A stretch of 64,000 nucleotides of DNA from Rhodanobacteraceae bacterium. GTDB taxonomy: Bacteria; Pseudomonadota; Gammaproteobacteria; Xanthomonadales; SZUA-5. The notes under the pieces were generated by a model, which saw only the letters and a list, made by a program, of their open reading frames with translations, was not told the origin of the DNA and did no database searches. Of this stretch, positions 34,123-41,933 are shown piece after piece. The translations under genes were made by a program, and so were the position numbers. The stretch lies in the NCBI GenBank assembly GCA_024234055.1, contig JACKOW010000001.1:722001-786000 (forward strand), written 5' to 3'. The first letter of the stretch is position 1. Each line of letters opens with the position of its first letter.

Positions 34123-37100
34123 GTGAAGCCAGCACAACGCCTTTGGCGTCGCTTGCGGCGCTGGACGCTGTTGACGATTGCCGCGGTTCTGATCGGTGCC
34201 GCCGGGCTGCTGGCCCTCAGCCGATTGTTGGTGCCTTGGATCGTCAGTTCACCTGATGTCGTGGCGGCATGGCTCAGCGATCGAATCGGGCGAGAGGTGC
34301 AGCTCAACTCGGTATCGGCCCACTGGGATGGTCCAGGGCCGGTACTGGAATTGGGCGGGCTGCGGATCTTCGACAAATCAGGTGGGGAAACCGCCATCAG
34401 CCTGGGGCGCGCCCGGGTGCAGGTCGATGTCTACGCCTGGTTGTGGCCTGGCCGACACCTCATTCGCGACTTTCTGCTGGTCGATGCACGCATCGAGCTG
34501 ATCCGCGAAACCACCGGGCTCATATCCGTGGGCGGCTTCGGGGGCTCGGCTGCGCAAGCAGGTGGCATCGGTGACTGGTTGGCAAAGGTCGGGCATGTCG
34601 GGCTGACTGGCGGCCAGGTGGGTTTTGTCGACCGCGCCAGCGGCGCCGAGTTCGAGCTCGATCAGGTCGAGCTGCGATTGCGCCAGTCCGGCAGCGGGCT
34701 GAGTCTGGGGCTCCTGCGCCGCAGCCGTGATGGCGGCGGGCAGTTGCGCCTGGTGCTGGACAATCAGGGGGCATTGCAGTGGCCGCCCAACAACGCCGAA
34801 CTTTATCTGGAGGCCGAGCAGTTTCCGGTGTCTGATCTGGCCGGGCTCGGCATCGTGCTCGGGATCTCGCTCGAGAACGGGCAGCTCGATGGTCAGCAAT
34901 GGAGCAGCTGGCGCGATTCGCAGTTGCAAAACACTCAAGGCGACTGGCGCAGCGCTGGCCTGGTGCTGACCGCGCCGGCCATGGATTTGCCCAAGACCGG
35001 CCATGTGGCCCCCAATCTGCACTTGCCGGAGGGCAGGCTGGTGCTGCAGGGTCAGCGCGGATCCGGGGGCATGGCGCTGGATCTGCGCTTTGGCGATGGG
35101 CTTGAGGCTGAGGACCTGCAGGCGGAGATCAGCGCCCGACTGGATACCTCCGGGCGGGTGCAGGCGCGTGCCAGCCGACTGCCGGTAGCCCTCGTCAGCG
35201 CGCTGGTCCAATTGACCCGGGCGACGCCGGAGGGGTTGCGCTCAGCGGTCTATGCCTCGCAGCCCGATGGTGAGTTATCTGACCTGAGTGCCGAGTGGAG
35301 TCCGGATGGCTGGCAGCTGCATGCGGATCTCAAGCAACTGCGCACTCGTTCCGGCATGGCACGATCGCTGCGACTGGACGGCGTCGATGGCACTGTCCAT
35401 GCCGACGGCCAAGGCCTGGTCCTGGAGATAGACCGTGTACCGGTCAGGTATTCGATGCCCGGGGTATTCCGTGAAGCCATCGAGTTCCAGGAGCTCGAAC
35501 TGCTGCTGGGCGCTGCGAAGCGCGATGGAAACTGGGTATTCGAAGTGCCGGCGGCACACGTTCAAGGCCAGGGATTCAGTGCCGACCTGGCGCTCAGGGT
35601 GGATCTCGATCCGGAGGCAGGCCCGCTGCTTCAGGTCCAAGCCCATGTGCCGGGTGCAGAGATCGAGGCAGCCAAGGCATTCTGGACGATCAACAAGATG
35701 CCGCCCAAGACGGTGGCCTGGCTCGACCGGGCACTGGGTGTCGGCAGGGTCACCCGCGGTGACGTCGTCTTCCGGGGGCCGGTCAAGCGCTGGCCCTTTG
35801 CCGGCAACGAGGGGCGATTTGAAGCGCGTTTCGAGGTTGCCGGGGCCGATTTGAATTACCACGCCGACTGGCCCGAAGCCAAAGGCGTCAATGCCGAGGC
35901 CGCTTTCATCAACAACAGTCTGGAGGTCTACAGCGCCACCGGCGAATTGCTCGGAAATCGCGTGGTCTCCGGCAGCGGCGGCATCGCCAGTCTCAAGAAT
36001 CCAGTGCTGCAACTCAGTCTTGTTGGCGAGGGCGATGCTGGCAACTGGCTGCGCTTTCTCAAGTCCACGCCGCTGCAGCGCAGTTACGACAAGGTGTTGT
36101 TCGGCATGAGCATGTCCGGGCCAGCCAAGGTGGCGGCGCAGTTCAGCATTCCCCTGCGCAAGGATCTGGAGCCGGGCAGCCTGACCGGTCAGGTAGAACT
36201 CCACGGCGTGCAGTTTCTGGATACCAAGTGGGATCTGGATTACGCCGATGTACAGGGTCACGCCGACTACAGTGCTAGCGGTTTCAAGGCAGAGAACTTG
36301 GGCCTGAATCTGGCGGGCGAGCCGGCCAGGCTGTCACTGGCGGTCGGCAGCTTCTGCGCCGACCCAGAACAGCAACTGGAGGCCAGCATGATCGGGAGGC
36401 TCTCGGCGCAGGCGCTGTTTGGTCATCAGGAGCAGCTCACATCCTTGCTCAATCAGATCAGCGGCAGCGCCGACTGGCAGGCGGCACTCAATGTGCCGCG
36501 TGCGGCCGCTCAGAGCGCCGGAGCCCGCAGCATGCTGCGCTACCAGACCGATCTGGCCGGTATCGCCATCGCCCTGCCTGAGCCGCTAGGCAAGGCCGCC
36601 GACGCCGTGCTGCCGCTGGCACTGGAGATCGAGCTACCGGCGGCTGAAGGCGTGGCTCCGGACTTGCGCATGGACATCGGCAGTCAAGCGCGTCTGTACG
36701 CAGCTCTGGGCACTCGTGACAGCGACTTCCACGGCCAGTTGCAGCTCGGCAGCCAAACAGCCAAGGACCTGCCCTCGCGTGGACTGCGGGTCACGGGCGC
36801 AACGCCAGAGGTCGACCTGCTCGGCTGGACGAGCTGGATCTTCGGTGGACCCTCTGGGGCTCCGGTTGACTCGATACTCAGCGATCTGGACTTGCGCATT
36901 GGAAGTCGGGGAGACCGGCTGCAGCTGGATCGCAGCGAGGGCCCCTGGTTGCTGAAGGTTCAGGGGCCCATGGCCGAAGGAACGGTGCGATTCGAGGGCG
37001 GCGAAGGCAGATCGGCGGCCGTCGTTGCCGAATTCGATCATCTGTACGTGCCGGAGCCGGATGATGGCGCTGCCAGCCTGGCCCTGACTCCGGCGATGGT

Positions 37101-37962
37101 GCCAACGCTGCACTTCCGGGTGCGCGATCTGCGGGTCGGCGATGCCCGTCTGGGTGAGGCCAGGCTGGAGGCCTTTGCCAGTGCCGATGGCTTGCGAGTC
37201 GATCTGCTGGAAGCAAGGTCGCCGGTCATGGAGATCCACGCCAGTGGCGATTGGCGTGCAACCACCAGCGGTGCCGAGTCGCGCTTCAAGATTCGCATGC
37301 TCTCCGAAGACCTTGGCGGGATGATGACCGGCCTGGGATTTGCCGGTGTCATTGCCGGTGGACAGACGCTGGCGCAGATCGATGCCCGCTGGCGCGGCGC
37401 GCCCTTTGCGTTTGCCTTGGAGCGCCTGACCGGAACCATCGACATCTCCGTCGGCCAGGGGCGGTTCCTGGACGTCGATCCTGGCGCCGGGCGCATCTTC
37501 GGATTGCTCAGCCTGCGCGAACTTCCCCGTCGCCTGACCCTGGATTTCCGGGATCTGTTCCAAAGCGGCATGAGCTTTGATCGGATCGAAGGCCGGTTTC
37601 AGCTCGCCGATGGCAATGCCTGGACCGAGAATCTGACGGTGCGTGGACCGGCGGCCGATATTCTCATCATCGGCCGCACCGGGTTGGCCTCCCGTGACTA
37701 CGATCAGCAGGTCATGGTCGCACCGAGAATGTCGGGCGTGCTACCGGTGATCGGTGGGCTTGCTGCGGGTCCCGTCGGTGCCGCTGCGGGCTTTCTGGCC
37801 CAGGGCATGGTGCAGCAGGATGGGGACATCGAGAAGGCCTCACGCGTGCATTACAGCGTCGCCGGTTCCTGGGAAAAGCCAGTCGTCGCGCGTCTGACTC
37901 CGGTGCGCCCGGACGCGCCCCCGCGGCGTCGGCGGGAAGAAGCGGCCGACGAGGCCGGGTGA
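34123..37962 (+). CDS. yhdP: YhdP-family AsmA-like inter-membrane lipid transport protein
   Basis: The 1279-residue protein has an N-terminal membrane anchor (LLTIAAVLIGAAGLLALSRLLVPW-like stretch, residues 13-36). A long beta-rich periplasmic body of AsmA/DUF3971 type follows, including ALGVGRVTRGDVVFRGPVKRWPF, and an AsmA C-terminal region (GAGRIFGLLSLRELPRRL, LDFRDLFQSGMSFD, VAPRMSGVLPVIGGL). YhdP and its relatives form bridges that move phospholipid from inner to outer membrane. GTG 34123 with a GGGGAGCAGGA site is chosen; an upstream in-frame opening overlaps rng and reads as nonsense. The rng-yhdP order is conserved; tldD does not follow here. Confidence 0.9.
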   Translation: MKPAQRLWRRLRRWTLLTIAAVLIGAAGLLALSRLLVPWIVSSPDVVAAWLSDRIGREVQLNSVSAHWDGPGPVLELGGLRIFDKSGGETAISLGRARVQVDVYAWLWPGRHLIRDFLLVDARIELIRETTGLISVGGFGGSAAQAGGIGDWLAKVGHVGLTGGQVGFVDRASGAEFELDQVELRLRQSGSGLSLGLLRRSRDGGGQLRLVLDNQGALQWPPNNAELYLEAEQFPVSDLAGLGIVLGISLENGQLDGQQWSSWRDSQLQNTQGDWRSAGLVLTAPAMDLPKTGHVAPNLHLPEGRLVLQGQRGSGGMALDLRFGDGLEAEDLQAEISARLDTSGRVQARASRLPVALVSALVQLTRATPEGLRSAVYASQPDGELSDLSAEWSPDGWQLHADLKQLRTRSGMARSLRLDGVDGTVHADGQGLVLEIDRVPVRYSMPGVFREAIEFQELELLLGAAKRDGNWVFEVPAAHVQGQGFSADLALRVDLDPEAGPLLQVQAHVPGAEIEAAKAFWTINKMPPKTVAWLDRALGVGRVTRGDVVFRGPVKRWPFAGNEGRFEARFEVAGADLNYHADWPEAKGVNAEAAFINNSLEVYSATGELLGNRVVSGSGGIASLKNPVLQLSLVGEGDAGNWLRFLKSTPLQRSYDKVLFGMSMSGPAKVAAQFSIPLRKDLEPGSLTGQVELHGVQFLDTKWDLDYADVQGHADYSASGFKAENLGLNLAGEPARLSLAVGSFCADPEQQLEASMIGRLSAQALFGHQEQLTSLLNQISGSADWQAALNVPRAAAQSAGARSMLRYQTDLAGIAIALPEPLGKAADAVLPLALEIELPAAEGVAPDLRMDIGSQARLYAALGTRDSDFHGQLQLGSQTAKDLPSRGLRVTGATPEVDLLGWTSWIFGGPSGAPVDSILSDLDLRIGSRGDRLQLDRSEGPWLLKVQGPMAEGTVRFEGGEGRSAAVVAEFDHLYVPEPDDGAASLALTPAMVPTLHFRVRDLRVGDARLGEARLEAFASADGLRVDLLEARSPVMEIHASGDWRATTSGAESRFKIRMLSEDLGGMMTGLGFAGVIAGGQTLAQIDARWRGAPFAFALERLTGTIDISVGQGRFLDVDPGAGRIFGLLSLRELPRRLTLDFRDLFQSGMSFDRIEGRFQLADGNAWTENLTVRGPAADILIIGRTGLASRDYDQQVMVAPRMSGVLPVIGGLAAGPVGAAAGFLAQGMVQQDGDIEKASRVHYSVAGSWEKPVVARLTPVRPDAPPRRRREEAADEAG

Positions 37963-38049
37963 CCATGCATGAACTTGTGGGTTAGTCTGCAATTGCTGTC
38001 ACACTGGCACGCTACCTGCTGTCACCATCGTTGGTCTTGACCAAAGCTC

Positions 38050-38847
38050 ATGATTGATCTGCACTGTCATATCCTGCCGGGCATCGATGACGGTGCGCCA
38101 GATCTGGACACGGCCTTGGCCATGGCCAGGATCGCCTGTGGCGATGGCATTACCGTCACTGCGTGCACACCCCACATCTACCCCGGTTTGTATGAGAACA
38201 CGGCTGCCGGTATCCGCCATGCCATCGTTGTCCTGCAGCAGGCGCTGGATGAGGCCGGTATCCCGCTGCGTCTGGTACAGGGCGCCGATGTGCACCTGAC
38301 GCCGGATCTGTTGGCGGGCTTGCGTGCCGACCGTATCCCCAGCCTCAACGGCACCCGCTATTTCCTGCTGGAACCGCCGCATCACGTCGCTCCGCCGCGG
38401 TTCGAAGAGAATGTCTTTGGTCTGCTGGCGAATGGTTATGTACCGGTGATTACCCATCCTGAGCGGCTGACCTGGATCGAGGATCACTATCCGATGTTCC
38501 TGCGCCTGGCCAGGGCCGGTGCCTGGCTGCAGATTACCGCCGGGGCCCTGGTCGGGCGATTTGGCAAGCGCCCCCGCTACTGGTCGCAGCGTTTGCTCGA
38601 TGAGGGCCCCGTGCACATCATTGCCAGCGATGCACACAGCCCCAATCGGCGGCCGCCGTTGATGGCCGAAGCCCGGGTGGCAGCGGCCAGGCAGGTCGGT
38701 GAGACGGAAGCCTGGGCCTTGGTCCGGGACCGGCCGGCGGGCGTACTCAAGAACTGGCGGCCGGAACGTCTCGCGCCAGCATTGGATACCCCCGCGGCAA
38801 AGCCTAGTGCCGTCAACTTTGTGCGGCGATGGCTATCGCGTCGATAA
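38050..38847 (+). CDS. PHP-type tyrosine-protein phosphatase (CpsB/YwqE family)
   Basis: This 265-residue metal-dependent phosphatase has the PHP signature MIDLHCHILPGIDDGAPDL, TACTPHIYPG, VQGADVHL, VPVITHPERL and IASDAHSPNRRPP. The family dephosphorylates bacterial tyrosine kinases that control capsule or exopolysaccharide export, and the Wzc-like kinase lies two genes downstream. It is cytoplasmic. About 90 bp separate it from yhdP, and it probably begins a new transcription unit with the wza- and wzc-like genes. Confidence 0.9.
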   Translation: MIDLHCHILPGIDDGAPDLDTALAMARIACGDGITVTACTPHIYPGLYENTAAGIRHAIVVLQQALDEAGIPLRLVQGADVHLTPDLLAGLRADRIPSLNGTRYFLLEPPHHVAPPRFEENVFGLLANGYVPVITHPERLTWIEDHYPMFLRLARAGAWLQITAGALVGRFGKRPRYWSQRLLDEGPVHIIASDAHSPNRRPPLMAEARVAAARQVGETEAWALVRDRPAGVLKNWRPERLAPALDTPAAKPSAVNFVRRWLSRR

Positions 38848-38878
38848 TGCGGCGCTAATGCGGATGGAGAGGTCAATA

Positions 38879-39598
38879 ATGCGTTTGCCATACAAAGTTC
38901 TGCTTGCAGTTGCGCTGATGCTGTTGACGGCCTGTGCCAGCGACGGAACCCGCGACGTCCGCGAGGGTCGTGCGCGGATGGTGACCACCACCGACAAGCT
39001 GCAGCCACCGGATACAACCACGGCCAGCGGCGCCTACGAAGGCCGCTCCGAGTACCGCATTGGCGCTCAGGACGTCATCGATATCTCGGTGTATCAACTG
39101 CCGGATCTGACGCGCTCCGTCCGGGTGAACTCCAAGGGCATGATTTCGCTGCCCTTGCTCGGCCCCATCGAGGCTGCCGGCAAGACCGTGCCGGAGCTGG
39201 AAGCCGAGATTACCCAGCTTCTGGCGGAGGATTTCCTGCAGAATCCTCAGGTGACGGTTTTCGTGCGGGAATACACCAGCCAGCGAATCACGGTGGAGGG
39301 TGCGGTGAAGTCACCGGGCATCTATCCCCTGAGCGGCCGCACCAGCCTGTTGCAGGCCATCGTGATTGCTGGTGGCGTGACCGAATTGGCCAATCCGCGT
39401 GGCATCATCGTGTTTCGGGTCATTGACGGCGAGCGCATGGCCGCCGTATTCGATTTGCGGGAAATACGCGGCGGCAATGCCGAGGATCCTCAGGTTTACG
39501 GCGATGATCTGATCGTGATCGACGAGTCCGGGCCCAGGTCGGCCTGGCGTTCGCTGCTGCAGACCATGCCAGTACTCGGTTTGTTCCGAATCCTCTAG
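38879..39598 (+). CDS. Wza-like polysaccharide export lipoprotein
   Basis: The 239-residue protein has a signal sequence and lipobox (LLAVALMLLTAC), a Poly_export domain (YRIGAQDVIDISVYQLPDLT, RVNSKGMISLPLLGPIEAAG, LLAEDFLQNPQVTVFV) and an SLBB beta-grasp repeat (ITVEGAVKSPGIYPLSG). It should form the outer-membrane or periplasmic part of the export channel. ATG 38879 is preceded by GGAGAGG. It is shorter than E. coli Wza, with one SLBB domain rather than two, as in many Wzx/Wzy-linked clusters outside enterics. Confidence 0.92.
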   Translation: MRLPYKVLLAVALMLLTACASDGTRDVREGRARMVTTTDKLQPPDTTTASGAYEGRSEYRIGAQDVIDISVYQLPDLTRSVRVNSKGMISLPLLGPIEAAGKTVPELEAEITQLLAEDFLQNPQVTVFVREYTSQRITVEGAVKSPGIYPLSGRTSLLQAIVIAGGVTELANPRGIIVFRVIDGERMAAVFDLREIRGGNAEDPQVYGDDLIVIDESGPRSAWRSLLQTMPVLGLFRIL

Positions 39599-39638
39599 CC
39601 AAGCCGCCCCAGTTCGGGCGCTTACCCAGGAGCTACAT

Positions 39639-41927
39639 ATGCAGGAGCCGGCGGAAAACGGCCCCCTTGGCGGCGACAAACTGCCGAGTCCCATGCCCCA
39701 GCGCAACCAGCAAATCGCTGCATTGGACCCGCGCATGCAGGCGTTGTCCACGTTGGCGCGCGGCGGTGAGGACGAGTTTGGCGAGAAAGACGTCGATCTG
39801 CTCGAATATTGGCGTGTCATCGCCAAGCGCAAATGGACGGTATTGGCGGTTTTCGCCATTGTCCTGCTGACCGGCATCATGGTGACCATGCTTACCACGC
39901 CGATTTTCAGGGCTACCGCGACCTTGCAGATCGAACGTCAGGCCAATGGCGTGGTCCGAGTGCCAGGCATCGACTCGGGCGACGTCATTTACGACCCCGA
40001 GTTCTACGAGACCCAGTTCCAGCTGTTGCGCAGTCGCTCGATGGCGGAAAAGGTTGCCGCTGACCTGGACCCGAACGAACCGGTCTTTGCGGTGATGAGC
40101 GCGCCATCGCCGCTGGGCAAGCTGCTCTATGCCGTGCTGGGCGTGAGCCAGCCAGACGTCGATGCCGTGGGTCTGGAAACGCGGCGCCGACAGCTCGTGA
40201 GTCTGGTTCAGAGCGGTTTGTCGGTAGAGCCGGTCAAAGGCTCCAGGCTGGTGCGGATCAATTTTGACAGCCCCGACGGCCCACTGTCGGCCAAGATCGC
40301 GAATGCCGTGGCCGAGGGTTTCATCGAGTCGAACATGGAGCGGCGCATCGACAACAGCTCCTACGCCAAGGAGTTCCTGGAAGATCGGCTGGAGCAGGTC
40401 AAGCTCAAGCTGCAGGATTCGGAAAAGGCGCTGGCCGATTTCGCCCAGCAGGAACAGATCGTCAATATCGGCGATCGGCAATCATTGCTGTCGGGCGACC
40501 TGACGGCCTTGAACGCGGCGCTGACGGCCGCCAAGCAGGAACGCATCGATGCCGAGGCGCGCTTGCGCCAGTCCCAGGGCGCCAGCGTGTTCTCGCATCC
40601 GTTGATGCTGCAGAACGAGGGTGTACAGGCCTTGCGCTCGGCCCGCGGCAAGCTCGAGGCGGAATACCAGGAAAAATTGCTGACCTTCAAGCCGGCCTAC
40701 CCGCAGATGCTGCAGATCAAGAACCAGATCGAGCAGATCGACAAGCAGCTGGCGGAAGAGGTCAAGATCATCAAGCAGGGCTTGGCTGCCACCTATGAAG
40801 CTGCCAAGGACAAGCAGGAAATGTTGCAGCAGCAGGTGGATGCGCTGGCCAATGACGTGCTGGCTTTGCAGGGGCGCAGCACCAATTTCACCCTGCTTGA
40901 GCGCGAAGTGGAAACGAACAAGCAGCTGTACGACGCGCTGCTGCAGCGTTACAAGGAAATCGGTATCACCTCGAATGTCGATTCCAATAACGTCAGCATG
41001 GTCGATATCGCGCTGAATCCTGGAGCGCCCTTCAAGCCTGACTTCATGGGCAACTTCATTCTTTCGGCCTTCGTCGGTCTGGTACTCGGTGTATTGCTGG
41101 CCTTCCTGTTCGAATTCCTTGATGACACGCTGCGGCGACCGGACGAAATCGAAAAGCACCTAGGCATCGGTGTCTTGGGAGTCATTCCCAAGATTCAGGG
41201 ACTGACGCCGGAGGAGGCATCCATGGACGCCAGATCCGCATTCTCGGAGGCCTATCGGTCGGTGCGCACCTCGTTGCAGTTCTCCACCGAGGCTGGCGTG
41301 CCCAAAGTCCTGCTGGTGACAAGCCCTTCGGCCTCCGAGGGCAAGTCCACCACGGCCTTGACCTTGGCGCGAAACTTCGCCCAGCTGGGACGGCGAGTGC
41401 TGTTGATCGACGGCGATCTGCGCAATCCGTCCTTGCATCGTATTCTTGGCAGTGACAACTCGGATGGATTGAGCAACTACCTGGCCGGGAGCATTCGCCC
41501 GGCGGCAGCCATCAAGCCGACCAAGACCCTGCGCCTGACCTATATCCCGTCGGGTCCGCTGCCGCCTAATCCGGCAGAGCTGCTGGCTGGCCCGAAAATG
41601 GTGTCCTTGCTGAGTCTGGCCAGCGAGAAATTCGATCAGGTCATCATTGATGGCCCGCCCATCATGGGCCTTGCCGATTCGCCGATCTTGTCGAACCTGT
41701 CGTCAGGCACCTTGCTGGTCATCGAGGCCGGGACCACCCGCATCGCGACGGCAAAGGCTGCGCTCAAGCGCTTGTTCGGCGCGCGTGCCCACGTCGTGGG
41801 TGCGCTGATCACCAAGTTTGACGCGCGCGTCGCGGGTTACGGTTCCGGCTATGGTGGCGACTATGGTGGCTACCATTACTATTCCTACGGTGGCGGCGAG
41901 GTGAAGCCAGCGCTGACTAAGGATTGA
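39639..41927 (+). CDS. Wzc-like chain-length determinant / tyrosine autokinase
   Basis: This 762-residue inner-membrane protein combines a Wzz domain (DLLEYWRVIAKRKWTVLAVF with TM1), a periplasmic coiled coil with the GNVR-type end, TM2 (NFILSAFVGLVLGVLLAFLF) and a cytoplasmic BY-kinase. The kinase shows Walker A SPSASEGKSTTALTLA, Walker A' LLIDGDLRNPSLH, Walker B VIIDGPPIMGLAD and a C-terminal Tyr/Gly cluster (about 8 tyrosines in the last 30 residues) for autophosphorylation. It controls chain length and export of exopolysaccharide, and is the likely substrate of the PHP phosphatase. It ends only 6 bp before the J-domain gene. Confidence 0.94.
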   Translation: MQEPAENGPLGGDKLPSPMPQRNQQIAALDPRMQALSTLARGGEDEFGEKDVDLLEYWRVIAKRKWTVLAVFAIVLLTGIMVTMLTTPIFRATATLQIERQANGVVRVPGIDSGDVIYDPEFYETQFQLLRSRSMAEKVAADLDPNEPVFAVMSAPSPLGKLLYAVLGVSQPDVDAVGLETRRRQLVSLVQSGLSVEPVKGSRLVRINFDSPDGPLSAKIANAVAEGFIESNMERRIDNSSYAKEFLEDRLEQVKLKLQDSEKALADFAQQEQIVNIGDRQSLLSGDLTALNAALTAAKQERIDAEARLRQSQGASVFSHPLMLQNEGVQALRSARGKLEAEYQEKLLTFKPAYPQMLQIKNQIEQIDKQLAEEVKIIKQGLAATYEAAKDKQEMLQQQVDALANDVLALQGRSTNFTLLEREVETNKQLYDALLQRYKEIGITSNVDSNNVSMVDIALNPGAPFKPDFMGNFILSAFVGLVLGVLLAFLFEFLDDTLRRPDEIEKHLGIGVLGVIPKIQGLTPEEASMDARSAFSEAYRSVRTSLQFSTEAGVPKVLLVTSPSASEGKSTTALTLARNFAQLGRRVLLIDGDLRNPSLHRILGSDNSDGLSNYLAGSIRPAAAIKPTKTLRLTYIPSGPLPPNPAELLAGPKMVSLLSLASEKFDQVIIDGPPIMGLADSPILSNLSSGTLLVIEAGTTRIATAKAALKRLFGARAHVVGALITKFDARVAGYGSGYGGDYGGYHYYSYGGGEVKPALTKD

Positions 41928-41933
41928 TCGAGC